From positions 213,570-277,569 of the forward strand of contig BPGV01000001.1 in assembly GCA_026003215.1 (NCBI GenBank): a DNA stretch of 64,000 nt, written 5' to 3'. A program made the position numbers and the translations under genes. The stretch is from Bacteroidia bacterium (lineage in GTDB: Bacteria; Bacteroidota; Bacteroidia; SpSt-205). The notes beneath the pieces are model-generated. The model had not been told where the DNA came from, made no database searches, and was given only the letters and a program-made list of their open reading frames with translations. Positions 54,731 through 63,334 of this stretch are shown in pieces. Numbering within the stretch: position 1 is the stretch's first letter; each line of letters opens with the position of its first letter.

Positions 54731-56094
54731 AGCGCGTTTTTTGGAGTATATTTTTTATTTGGGGGTGCCAATCTACGCCCCAATCTCCTATAAAATCTTC
54801 TACGGATACCCTGGCTCCTACGGTAAGCCAGCCTTCCCCGCCTAAGCCTGTCTATAATCCCTATTGGACCGATCTGGCCCGGCTCTTAGCGGGTTTGCGT
54901 CCCCGGGATACGGTATTTTGGGCGGCAGCCCTTCGAGATACGGCTTGGCAGAGCTACGCTCGGCGTTTGGACTATCTCTGGACCATACGTAAGAAAGCGC
55001 TCTATGACTCCCTGCGCGTATGGGCTGCCCGAGAACTGCAGCCGTATCATGAATGGAAAGGAAGTGTATTTTACCCTTTCAGCGGCGCGGATTGGCCGAC
55101 GATTTTTTACGTGTATCCGCAGGGCAGCCGCTACGTGTTTTTTGGTTTAGAACAAGAAGGAGACCCTCATGTGCTGCGTCTCCTGGCTCCGGAAGAAATT
55201 GCTCGTGGTTTGCAAGGAACATATAGTACCTTGGAAGATCTTTTGCGATTGAGTTTTTTCAAGACAAAAGACATGCAAGTAAAGCTCGCGCACGGAAAAG
55301 TACGAGGGCTTCTGCCGGTGTTTTTAGCGCTCTTTGGGCGTACAGGGCACTTGGTTTATTCGGTTGAACATATTGTTTTGAGAGAAGGGGGAAAGGTAGA
55401 CACCTTGTCCGGCGGGAAAAGCAAGCCTGCGCAATCTGCTTGGGATAATCCTATCACAGGATTACGGTTTGTAGTGGGCTTGCCAGACGGGCCGACTCAG
55501 GAGGTAATCTACCTCAGCCTTAATGCAGCTAACGCCGGCTTAGAAAAACAAATAGGCAGCCGAGACTTTCTCGGCACACTCCGTCCCTGTGTCACCCTCA
55601 TCAAGTCGGCCTCCTACCTACTCTTTGGCGCGGACTTTTCGGAAATGCGGCGTCTTATTCTCACGCAGAGCGTGGCTATTTTAGAAGAAGACAGCGGCAT
55701 TCCTTACAAGTATTTTGATAGTACGGCTTGGCGAGTCCAGCTTTTTGGCGTGTATCATCAGCCTATACTGCTTTTCCGCAGTAAGTATCAACAAGACTTA
55801 TGGCAAGCGTATAGAACCTACCCTGTGAAACGTCTTCCTTTTACGATTGGGTATCACACGGTGCCTGGCCAGAGTAACCTGATATGGGCTGTGCGTCGAG
55901 ATCCACAGGCTGCTTTACCTCCCCTGCCGGAGGAGCTCGAGGCTTCCCAGGGTAAAGTTTCTCCGCTTCCTCCGCAGACGGTACTGCCTACCTTGAAGGA
56001 CACCCTTTTGGGAAGGTCGGATAGTGCGCCCCGCGATACAAAAGCCCCAGTGCTCCCCTCCCCTACCGAAGTTCCTTCCGGCGATTCCGAATAA
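54727..56094 (+). CDS. Lipoprotein of unknown function
   Basis: A 455-residue protein with a signal ending FIWGC (Cys14), a Ser/Pro/Thr-rich stretch to about residue 45, a globular region with many Trp and Tyr, and a Pro-rich C-terminal tail after about residue 395. The start overlaps the permease stop as ATGA. No domain recognised. The tail overlaps the convergent vWA gene by 32 bases. Confidence 0.83.
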   Translation: MKRVFWSIFFIWGCQSTPQSPIKSSTDTLAPTVSQPSPPKPVYNPYWTDLARLLAGLRPRDTVFWAAALRDTAWQSYARRLDYLWTIRKKALYDSLRVWAARELQPYHEWKGSVFYPFSGADWPTIFYVYPQGSRYVFFGLEQEGDPHVLRLLAPEEIARGLQGTYSTLEDLLRLSFFKTKDMQVKLAHGKVRGLLPVFLALFGRTGHLVYSVEHIVLREGGKVDTLSGGKSKPAQSAWDNPITGLRFVVGLPDGPTQEVIYLSLNAANAGLEKQIGSRDFLGTLRPCVTLIKSASYLLFGADFSEMRRLILTQSVAILEEDSGIPYKYFDSTAWRVQLFGVYHQPILLFRSKYQQDLWQAYRTYPVKRLPFTIGYHTVPGQSNLIWAVRRDPQAALPPLPEELEASQGKVSPLPPQTVLPTLKDTLLGRSDSAPRDTKAPVLPSPTEVPSGDSE

Positions 56095-57163
56095 AGTCTT
56101 CGAACACAAAAAGCCCTACTTTTTGGGGATGGGCATAGTAGGCCCGGCCGTGGTTTATTTGGGTAAAAGTATGCACAAATCGCTGGAGATAGGTATCTTT
56201 CGCAATCATAAAGGTGGTGATGACGATGCGCTCGCGTCGGGCTTTGTCCGCCATTTCTAAGGTTTTATTGACGATTTTAGGGTCTAAGCCGAAACTATTC
56301 CGATAATAACGATTTCCTTCGCGGATACAGGTAGGTTTTCCATCAGTGATAAGGAAGATTTGTTTGTTGGTGGCCTTAGTACGGGCTAAGGTTTCTATGG
56401 CCATGGCTATGGCGTCTCGGGTATTGGTGTGGTAGGGGCCTGCTTGGAGGAAGGGTACCTGAGACAGCTCTACCGGCCATGCATAATCGCCAAACGCCCC
56501 AATAAAAAGTAGGTCCTTAGGATACCGCCGCCGAATAAGCTCGGCCAACGCCAAAGCTACTTTTTTGGCTGGCGTAATGCGATCTTCTCCATACAGGACC
56601 ATAGAATGCGAAGCATCTATCAGCACGTAAGTGGCGGTGATGGTTTTTTGTTCGGTTTGATAGACGGTGAGATCTTCGGTAGTCAGGCGAAATTCTTCGA
56701 GGCCATGATGGAGGTAAGCATTGTTGAGGGTTTCGGTTAGGTGGAGATGTTCTAATCTATCGCCGTATTCGTAGGGACGCGTTTCGTAGTTGAGGTCATC
56801 GCCCGGGCCGGACTTAGGGAGGGGATGGTCGCCGAGCGGGCCACTGCGCAGCCCCGTGAAAATCTCTTCTAAGCTTCGCTGGCGAATGTCTATTTGGGCT
56901 TTGGTAGAGGGCACATAGACGGTTTGGTTAGTGGAGCCCTCTTCTATGTAGCCCCGCGCTTTGAGGTCCTTTACAAAGTCGCCTAAGGTATAGGTAGGGT
57001 CGGTAAGATTGTGTCTTTTATCAAAATAAGCCAGCCACCTGAGCGCTTCAGCTACATTTCCACCCGTTTTCATGAGTAGGTCCAAAAATGCGGTAAGGAG
57101 CTTTTGGAACTTCTCCTCGCGCGTATTGCGTGGGAGGGAGGCATGGAAAAGGAGGTACTTCAT
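56063..57163 (-). CDS. vWA-domain protein
   Basis: A 366-residue protein without signal peptide or membrane helix. Residues 1-170 are helical. A von Willebrand A domain (about 175-340) has a complete metal site DASHS at 183-187 and the later segment LITDGKPT. This layout matches cytosolic vWA proteins that work with MoxR-type AAA ATPases, but no such ATPase is in the window. A near-match promoter TATCTTTA (minus, 57176-57169) lies five bases before the ATG. Confidence 0.87.
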   Translation of the reverse strand: MKYLLFHASLPRNTREEKFQKLLTAFLDLLMKTGGNVAEALRWLAYFDKRHNLTDPTYTLGDFVKDLKARGYIEEGSTNQTVYVPSTKAQIDIRQRSLEEIFTGLRSGPLGDHPLPKSGPGDDLNYETRPYEYGDRLEHLHLTETLNNAYLHHGLEEFRLTTEDLTVYQTEQKTITATYVLIDASHSMVLYGEDRITPAKKVALALAELIRRRYPKDLLFIGAFGDYAWPVELSQVPFLQAGPYHTNTRDAIAMAIETLARTKATNKQIFLITDGKPTCIREGNRYYRNSFGLDPKIVNKTLEMADKARRERIVITTFMIAKDTYLQRFVHTFTQINHGRAYYAHPQKVGLFVFEDFIRNRRKELR

Positions 57164-57187
57164 GTAAGTAAAGATAACACTTTTTCC

Positions 57188-58045
57188 TCACCAAGCGGCT
57201 CTGAGGAAGATTCCTGTGCTAAGCGTACGGCCGGAAGGGGTGGTTAGGCCGAGTTCGCCTACTTCTATGGGGGCAGGGGGGGCGAGGGTCTCCCGAAGGA
57301 GGCGGTACAGGGTCAGAGGCGAGAAGCCCGAGCTATAAATATTGAGGAGGAAAAGGCCTTTTTCTCGGGAAAGGAGGGGGGCCAGGGCGGCTAAGAGTGG
57401 CGGGAGGTCTTTTTCCAACTCCCAGCGTTGGCCTTCTGCACCGATACCGTAAGCGGGCGGGTCTAAGAGGATAGCGTCATACAAGAGCTGCCGTCGGGCT
57501 GCCCGCTGGACAAAGCGCCGGGCATCTTCCGGTATCCATCGGATAGCAGAGACGCCGTTGAGCTGGGCATTTTCTGCGGCCCAGGTGAGGGCGCTTTTGC
57601 TGGAGTCTATGTGGGTCACTTGGGCGCCAGCCAGGGCTGCCGTGACAGAAGCGGCACCCGTGTAGGCAAAAAGGTTGAGGACCTGCGCCCCGGGATACTT
57701 CTTAAGCCAAGCGTAGAGCCATTCCCAGTGTGCCGCCTGCTCAGGGAAGATCCCCAGATGCTTGAACCGTCCGGTGCGTGCCCAGAGCCGCAAGGTCCAT
57801 CCTTTGCCGTGGTAGGTTATTTCCCATTTCTCGGGAAGGGGCGGTTCCCAGCGGCCCTCGTAAGCGCCGGTGGGCTGGTAAGTAGGGGCTTGGGGCCATC
57901 GGTCTCTCGGCATCTGGGGCGGCCCTACGGCCCAGCTATCTGGACGTATGAGGGTATAGCTTCCCCATTTTTCCCAGCGCCACCCCTCGCCAAAGTCCAT
58001 GAGGGTATAGCTTTTCCATCGGGGAGTCAGACAGAAGTATTCCAC
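57188..58045 (-). CDS. RlmI-like SAM-dependent methyltransferase
   Basis: A 285-residue class I methyltransferase. Motif I is LNLFAYTGAASVTAALAGA, followed by the acidic loop VTHIDSS, and the catalytic region is DAILLDPPAYG. This combination matches RlmI/RlmK-type 23S rRNA methyltransferases, but the N-terminal PUA domain is missing, so the target is open. The GTG at 58045 has TACCTTCG, one mismatch from consensus, four bases upstream; an internal ATG about 15 codons later is an alternative. Confidence 0.87.
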   Translation of the reverse strand: MEYFCLTPRWKSYTLMDFGEGWRWEKWGSYTLIRPDSWAVGPPQMPRDRWPQAPTYQPTGAYEGRWEPPLPEKWEITYHGKGWTLRLWARTGRFKHLGIFPEQAAHWEWLYAWLKKYPGAQVLNLFAYTGAASVTAALAGAQVTHIDSSKSALTWAAENAQLNGVSAIRWIPEDARRFVQRAARRQLLYDAILLDPPAYGIGAEGQRWELEKDLPPLLAALAPLLSREKGLFLLNIYSSGFSPLTLYRLLRETLAPPAPIEVGELGLTTPSGRTLSTGIFLRAAW

Positions 58046-58060
58046 GAGACGAAGGTACGG

Positions 58061-58068
58061 TACATTTG
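58061..58068 (+). promoter_or_regulatory. TAnnTTTG promoter
   Basis: TACATTTG, four bases before the GTG at 58073. The minus-strand near-match TACCTTCG of the divergent gene occupies 58057-58050, three bases away. Confidence 0.7.
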
Positions 58069-58072
58069 GGGG

Positions 58073-59251
58073 GTGCGGTGGGATGCGGTAGGCTACTTCG
58101 CGGGGATGCTGCTAATGCGGGCGCAGCCCTTATTAGAAGCGGTCCTCCTTACGGCTCTCCTCCCTGTAGAAGACTTCGGCCGGTGGAGCTGGGCTCTGGC
58201 CTTTTATGCGGGAGTCATTGCCTTAGCCCATGGAGGGATGCCGGCGGCCATGCTGCGCTATGCGGCTATCCACCGCCAAGAAGGACCGGCCCTGCTGCAT
58301 TTTGCCCTAAGGCAGCTTTTTTATTGGATGGTTATAGGGATTGGGGGGCTCTTCGGGCTAAGTTTTACGGTGCCGCTGGCCGTGCGTTGGCTCATGTGGG
58401 CTTTTTTGCCGGCTGTACCTTCTTTCTTGGTGGCGGAGGTCGTTCGAGCCTATTTACGCGGGCGCTACGAAAACCTACGCCTCTTTCGGTGGCAGGTGAC
58501 TTCCACCACCATAGGGCTGCTTGTACTGGCGGGCTTCGCACTCACTTGGGGCCTTAAGGGGGCAGCGCTCGCCCGAACCCTCCAACCGCTATGGCAACTT
58601 CTCCCTATTGCCTCCCTACTCCTACAAGCGCTTCGTTCAGAAAAGCGCATTTACCCAGGATTTGTACGCTTTGGCTATACTTCTTTGTGGGGAAACTTAG
58701 CCTTAGAGGGGATATTTGTGCTACCCACATGGTTTATTGGGTGGTGGAGCGGGTCTCCCACGGCGATAGCGTATTGGCGCTGGGCTACCCTCCTCCCGCT
58801 CAATATTCGGGTGCTTTTTGCGCAGTGGGTGAGTTATTTGTATCCGGCCTGGGCGCGGGCCGGCGATAAAGCTTTTACGCTTTATATGCAGCAGCGATGG
58901 AAAGTATGGGGTGTGGCTTCTTTGTGTGCCATAGGATTGGCTATATGGGGTTTTTTCTGGCATATTTTCCCAGGAGAAGCCTACCTTGCTGCGCGTCCTT
59001 ATTATTGGGGAGCCGTGGGGGTTGGATGGCTTTGGAGTACCGAGGCCCTCCTCTTGCCTAACCTGCTATCGGCTTTTGGTGATATCAAGGCCTATAGTCG
59101 GGCTTATCTTATAGGGCTGCTGGTAAGCCTTCCGTTTTACAGCGCAGGGCAAGGGAATCTCTGGTGGTATTTGGTAGGGCTGGGCGCGGGCAGCATAGGT
59201 GCCGTCTTCGCTGCCCGGAAGGTTACCCACCGCCTCGCAGCCCGGGTATGA
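58073..59251 (+). CDS. Wzx-like polysaccharide flippase
   Basis: A 392-residue integral membrane protein with about twelve helices, of the MOP superfamily that flips lipid-linked oligosaccharides. Family-like features are the first helix region GYFAGMLLMRAQPLLEAVLL and the charged loop after VAEVVRAYLRGRYENL. The GTG at 58073 follows TACATTTG by four bases. A longer in-frame reading starting at 57611 would lie inside the divergent methyltransferase and is rejected. No glycosyltransferase genes are close, so the cargo is unknown. Confidence 0.85.
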   Translation: MRWDAVGYFAGMLLMRAQPLLEAVLLTALLPVEDFGRWSWALAFYAGVIALAHGGMPAAMLRYAAIHRQEGPALLHFALRQLFYWMVIGIGGLFGLSFTVPLAVRWLMWAFLPAVPSFLVAEVVRAYLRGRYENLRLFRWQVTSTTIGLLVLAGFALTWGLKGAALARTLQPLWQLLPIASLLLQALRSEKRIYPGFVRFGYTSLWGNLALEGIFVLPTWFIGWWSGSPTAIAYWRWATLLPLNIRVLFAQWVSYLYPAWARAGDKAFTLYMQQRWKVWGVASLCAIGLAIWGFFWHIFPGEAYLAARPYYWGAVGVGWLWSTEALLLPNLLSAFGDIKAYSRAYLIGLLVSLPFYSAGQGNLWWYLVGLGAGSIGAVFAARKVTHRLAARV

Positions 59252-59278
59252 CGCTTACTTGCATTTGCCAAAGAACCT

Positions 59279-59286
59279 TATCTTTG
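59279..59286 (+). promoter_or_regulatory. TAnnTTTG promoter
   Basis: TATCTTTG, five bases before the ATG of the DUF1573 gene. Confidence 0.75.
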
Positions 59287-59291
59287 CGGGT

Positions 59292-60407
59292 ATGCGGGTC
59301 GCCATAGCACTGGTAACGGCTTGGAGTGTGGGATGGGCTCAAATCGTTTTTGAAAAGACGGAACACGACTTTGGAGAGCTTGTAGAGGGCCCTCCGGCGG
59401 TTTATACCTTTACCTTCAAAAACACAGGGGATAAGCCTGTGAAGCTTACTTCGGTAAAGGCCTCTTGCGGCTGTACTACGCCCAGTTGGACCCAAGAAGA
59501 GGTGCCACCCGGAGGTACGGGCAGGGTACAGGCTTCCTATGACACCAAGGGTCGGCCCGGTAACTTTATCAAGACGATTACCGTGCAGCATTCGGCCAGC
59601 GAGACGCCAATCGTGCTTACTATTCGGGGCGTGGTCAAGGCCAGCGATCGGCCGGCTGACAGGTATAGCGAGGTAGATGGGAGTTTGGCTTGGGTGAAGC
59701 GCCGAGAAAGCTTCGCGGTAGTGAAATCTACCGATTCACCGGCGCTTACCTTTGAGGTCAAAAATATTGGGCAAACGCCCGTAGAGTTTGTAGAGCTTAT
59801 AGAAGCTAAGCCTATGTTTCGGGCTTCTTTTAGTCCGAAGGTGCTGGCTCCCGGGCAAGAAGGGAAGGTAGTGATTACCTTAGACGGGAAGGCGGCCCGG
59901 GCGGCGGGATGGAAGCACCAGTCGGGGTTTTATGAGGTTCTTCGGGTCCGTACCACCGATCCGGCCTCTGCTGAAAAGCAGCTCGTAGTCAATGGCAGTT
60001 TTGAAGTGGTCTATTCGCCGGAGGAGCTGGCCAAGGCCCCCAAAGCGGTTTTTCCCGTGACGGAGTTTGACGGGGGAGAAGTCCTGGAGGGGCAAACGGT
60101 AGAGTATCGTTTTGTGGTGCGGAATGAGGGCAAGAGCGACTTAGTGATAGAGAGTGTGAAGGCTTCTTGTGGGTGCACGGCGGTAGAGCCAGCGGACAAA
60201 GTCCTGAAGCCGGGACAAAGCACAGAGATTGTGGCCCGGTTTGATTCTCGCGGGCGGTTGGGTCCTCAGCATAAAACCATCACCGTAGAGACCAACGACC
60301 CGCTAAATGGGCGAGCTATTCTGCATTTGAAAGCCAATGTGGTGGCAGTGAATAGCTTTGGCGTAGGCGGCAGCGCCCCCACCAATCCCGCAGCAGCAGG
60401 GTACTAA
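59292..60407 (+). CDS. Exported DUF1573 protein with two Cys-Gly-Cys modules
   Basis: A 371-residue protein with a signal peptide (about 1-16, ending VGWAQ). Two DUF1573 modules sit at the ends. Each starts with a DFGEL or DGGEV turn and contains VKASCGCT, followed by a PGG or PGQ turn and a threonine-rich strand. A related but CGC-less immunoglobulin-like module lies between. DUF1573 proteins are common in Bacteroidota envelopes, function unknown. The start follows TATCTTTG by five bases; a longer reading would enter the flippase gene. Confidence 0.92.
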   Translation: MRVAIALVTAWSVGWAQIVFEKTEHDFGELVEGPPAVYTFTFKNTGDKPVKLTSVKASCGCTTPSWTQEEVPPGGTGRVQASYDTKGRPGNFIKTITVQHSASETPIVLTIRGVVKASDRPADRYSEVDGSLAWVKRRESFAVVKSTDSPALTFEVKNIGQTPVEFVELIEAKPMFRASFSPKVLAPGQEGKVVITLDGKAARAAGWKHQSGFYEVLRVRTTDPASAEKQLVVNGSFEVVYSPEELAKAPKAVFPVTEFDGGEVLEGQTVEYRFVVRNEGKSDLVIESVKASCGCTAVEPADKVLKPGQSTEIVARFDSRGRLGPQHKTITVETNDPLNGRAILHLKANVVAVNSFGVGGSAPTNPAAAGY

Positions 60408-60413
60408 AACGCA

Positions 60414-61721
60414 ATGAGCGAAACGGTAGAAGCCCTTATTGTGGGGGCGGGCCCCTCCGGATTGGCAGGCCTGCGCCGCCTGAGAGAAGCCGGCCTCTCG
60501 GTCCTGGCCCTGGAAAAGCGCTGGGATGTAGGCGGGGTCTGGCTCTACGAAGAAGACCCTACGGGCCATTCCAGTGCTTACCGTACCTTGGTCACCATCA
60601 CCTCTAAGCGGTGCTCCGAGATGGAAGGTTTTCCTTTCCCCGACGAATGGCCCGATTACCTCCCCTATGCCCTCGTGCAAACGTACTTCCGCCGCTATGC
60701 CGAACACTTCGGCCTCTTGGAGCACATACGCTTCGGGGAGGAAGTTATCCAGGCCTCCCGTACCGATGACCACTGGCAGGTAACTACCGCCGCCGGAAAA
60801 CGCTATGAAGCCCGCTACCTGATTGTCGCCTCGGGCCACCACTGGAAGCCTTTCCTCCCCACCTATCCCGGCACATTCTCAGGAGAAAGTTACCACGCCC
60901 ATGCGTACAAAGACCCTATCCAACTCAAAGACAAGCGCGTCCTGATCGTGGGTGCGGGCAACTCCGGCGCCGACATCGCCACCGATGCGGTACGAGTGGC
61001 TAAAAGTGTAGCTATTTCCATTCGCCGGGGATACCATATTTTGCCCAAGTTTGGCTTTTTCGGCGAACCTACCGATGTTTTGTATAAAAAGCTTGTAGCA
61101 CCTCTACCGCGTTTTCTCCATCGCCCGATGACTACGCTCACGTTGCGGCTTTTGCGAGGGTCCATGACCCGGTATGGTCTCCCCGAGCCGAAGGAACCCC
61201 TCTTCTATACCCATCCGCTGGTAAATAGCGAGCTTTTGTACCATCTACGCCACGGAAAAGTGCAAATAAAACCAGGCATTGCCCAGTTAGAAGGTCAAAA
61301 AGTCCATTTTACAGACGGTTCTATTGAGGAGTTCGATACCCTGGTATGGGCTACGGGGTATGAAGTGGCTTTTCCCTACTTGCCGGCGGACCTGGTGCCG
61401 GTAGGAGAGAATGCGCGGCATCTCTATCTCAACCTCTTTTTTCTAAAAGAACCTACATTGCTCTTTTTGGGCCTTATTCAACCGAACGGGTGCTTGTGGA
61501 ATCTCTCGGAGAAGCAGGCCGCTTTGATCGCGCGCTACATTCAGGGCGCATATAAGCTTCCAGCAGATGTGGAAGCTCAAGCGTCTGCCTACTGGGAGGC
61601 CCATAGGCGGCGCTATGCCGACTCCCCTCGTCATGTATGGGAGGTGGACTGGTACGATTATGCTCGCCAGATAGATAGGCTGGTGCGGCGTCACCCTTTA
61701 CGGGCTTTGTCCCATGCCTAA
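60414..61721 (+). CDS. Flavin-containing monooxygenase
   Basis: A 435-residue FAD- and NADPH-dependent oxygenase. The FAD loop is VGAGPSGLAG (10-19), the flavin-monooxygenase fingerprint is FSGESYHAHAY, and the NADPH loop is VGAGNSGADIA. Substrates in this class are soft nucleophiles or ketones; no further assignment is possible. It begins six bases after the DUF1573 stop and overlaps the SDR by eight bases. Confidence 0.93.
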   Translation: MSETVEALIVGAGPSGLAGLRRLREAGLSVLALEKRWDVGGVWLYEEDPTGHSSAYRTLVTITSKRCSEMEGFPFPDEWPDYLPYALVQTYFRRYAEHFGLLEHIRFGEEVIQASRTDDHWQVTTAAGKRYEARYLIVASGHHWKPFLPTYPGTFSGESYHAHAYKDPIQLKDKRVLIVGAGNSGADIATDAVRVAKSVAISIRRGYHILPKFGFFGEPTDVLYKKLVAPLPRFLHRPMTTLTLRLLRGSMTRYGLPEPKEPLFYTHPLVNSELLYHLRHGKVQIKPGIAQLEGQKVHFTDGSIEEFDTLVWATGYEVAFPYLPADLVPVGENARHLYLNLFFLKEPTLLFLGLIQPNGCLWNLSEKQAALIARYIQGAYKLPADVEAQASAYWEAHRRRYADSPRHVWEVDWYDYARQIDRLVRRHPLRALSHA

Positions 61722-62515
61722 GGTAATCCTTACGGGAGCTGCGGGGGGGATTGGACAGGCAACGGCACGCTTGCTCTGGGAAAAAGGCTATACCCTCGTA
61801 CTTACCGATAGTCGTAAAGAAGCGCTGGAGACGGCTTACCCTACCCTGCCCGGGGGCTCTTGCCTCCAAGAGGTGGATGTGACTTCCATAGAGGCTTGGC
61901 AGGCTCTGGCCCAGGCGCACGGAGATGCCGATGTGCTAATTCAGCTGGCAGGTGTGATGCGCGCCGGCAGCTTCTTAGAACAGCCCTCAGAAGTATGGCA
62001 CCTGCATGCGCAAGTAAATCTCTACGGGATAGTGTATGGGGCGTGGACATTTGGGCGGCTATTTGTGCAGCGCGGGCGGGGTCACCTCATTCATATTGCC
62101 TCACTGGCGGGGGGTAGCGCCTATCCCTGGTATTACCAGCTATACTGCGACGAAGTTTGGGGTGCGGGGGTTCAGCTTAGCCTTGGATGCCGAACTGCGT
62201 CCGCAAGGCGTGCCGGTGACCGTGATTTGCCCGGGTCCCGTGGCTACCCCGCTCATCTTTAACGAACTCCCCAAGCCCGAGAGCGTGTATACCCTTTCTG
62301 CCGGCGGCCTTCTCAAGCCTGAGGCTGTGGCGCAGGCTATCTTCCGCGCTATCCGTCGCCGTCCAAAAGAAATACTCCTACCTGCCGGCAAGGCGTGGGC
62401 TGCCCGTATGGTTTCGCTTTTTCCCCGCCTCCAGGATATAGCCGCTCGCTTCCTCAGGACAGACGCAGAAGCTCGCCGCCAAAAGCTCCTCAGAAACCGC
62501 CCTCCTTTTTCCTAA
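61714..62515 (+). CDS. Short-chain dehydrogenase/reductase, frameshifted
   Basis: Two frames together give a complete ~266-residue SDR. The first (from ATG 61714) has the NAD(P) motif TGAAGGIG and runs to the catalytic-serine strand IHIASLAGG. The second continues APIPGITSYTATKFGVRGFS with the catalytic Tyr-x-x-x-Lys and ends at 62515. One base fewer in the G6 run at 62109-62114 joins them exactly. As read, the product would stop at 62262 without its catalytic residues. It overlaps the monooxygenase, suggesting a shared pathway such as ketone or alcohol conversion. Confidence 0.9.
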
Positions 62516-62549
62516 GCACGTCACCAGATATTATTTTGTTTTGAGATAT

Positions 62550-62711
62550 GTGGGCAAGCGGGGGCGCAAAAAGCGCGCCATACAGCTACCGCCTGAACTA
62601 CAAGGCTTAGCACCGCGTATTTCTGAGACGGGGGAGGTAGAGTTAGGCGTGGGTCGGGAAGCTTGGTTACGCTTCTTGGAACGACTCCGACGGGGCGAGA
62701 AAGGGCTCTAA
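62550..62711 (+). CDS. Possible small basic protein
   Basis: A 53-residue reading from GTG 62550 (or TTG 62541) with a strongly basic start (GKRGRKKRA) and a mixed-charge helix at the end. Codon choice resembles the neighbours. It overlaps the convergent Sua5-type gene by 45 bases. No family recognised; it may be chance. Confidence 0.35.
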   Translation: MGKRGRKKRAIQLPPELQGLAPRISETGEVELGVGREAWLRFLERLRRGEKGL

Positions 62712-63296
62712 CTCCGTCACGCTCCCTAATCCGACCCGCAACACCCGCAGACGAGCCAGCCCTTCACTGAGATCTACCACGGTTGTTCGCGCATCGGGAG
62801 GCAGAGGTCCCGCATCTAATGCTTCAGGTACCCCTCGGGCATACCGCTCAAACTGATCTGGGGGCACGCTGGCCGTGACAAGCGGCTCTTTCAACTCTGA
62901 CAATAGCGCTTGTAGGATGGGGTATTCCGTCACGCGGAAGCCTACGGTGCGACGATGCCAAAGGTGCCGAGGAATCGCCGGCCCCGGCCGCAAAATGATC
63001 GTATACGGCCCAGGCCATAACCGCTTCAACAGCCGGTAAGTAGGCGTATCCACCCCTACCGTATAACTACCTATTGCCCCTATCTCCGGTAAAAATACAG
63101 AGAATAAACTTTTTTCTGGGGATACTCCCCTCAGCTGGCAGAGCTCTTCAAAAGCTTTTTTATCTGTAAGCCTACATCCTATGGCATAAGTGGTATCAGT
63201 CGGATATAAAATCACCTGGCCTGCTCGGAGAGCTTCTGTGGCTTTTAGGATGGCCCGCTTATGGGGGATACCCCCTTCTACCTCCCATCGCCCCAT
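62667..63296 (-). CDS. Sua5/YciO/YrdC-family protein
   Basis: A 209-residue protein of the fold that makes threonylcarbamoyl-AMP for the t6A modification of tRNA. Recognised segments are GQVILYPTDTTYAIGC and LKRLWPGPYTIILR, with the later TVGFRVTEYP. No separate C-terminal Sua5 domain is present, so it is of the TsaC/YciO length class. These two cannot be separated with confidence. The start follows TAACTTTG by eight bases. Confidence 0.9.
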   Translation of the reverse strand: MGRWEVEGGIPHKRAILKATEALRAGQVILYPTDTTYAIGCRLTDKKAFEELCQLRGVSPEKSLFSVFLPEIGAIGSYTVGVDTPTYRLLKRLWPGPYTIILRPGPAIPRHLWHRRTVGFRVTEYPILQALLSELKEPLVTASVPPDQFERYARGVPEALDAGPLPPDARTTVVDLSEGLARLRVLRVGLGSVTELEPFLAPSESFQEA

Positions 63297-63304
63297 GCAG
63301 GGCT

Positions 63305-63312
63305 CAAAGTTA
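63305..63312 (-). promoter_or_regulatory. TAnnTTTG promoter
   Basis: Minus-strand TAACTTTG, eight bases before the ATG at 63296. Confidence 0.65.
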
Positions 63313-63323
63313 GGCGAAACATG

Positions 63324-63331
63324 TATCTTTG
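63324..63331 (+). promoter_or_regulatory. TAnnTTTG promoter
   Basis: TATCTTTG, three bases before the ATG at 63335; divergent from the Sua5-type promoter 11 bases away. Confidence 0.7.
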
Positions 63332-63334
63332 TCT

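Noticed and set aside
57611-58072. 154-codon N-terminal extension of the flippase
   Set aside because: It runs inside the divergent methyltransferase gene and upstream of TACATTTG at 58061; the GTG at 58073 is the better start.
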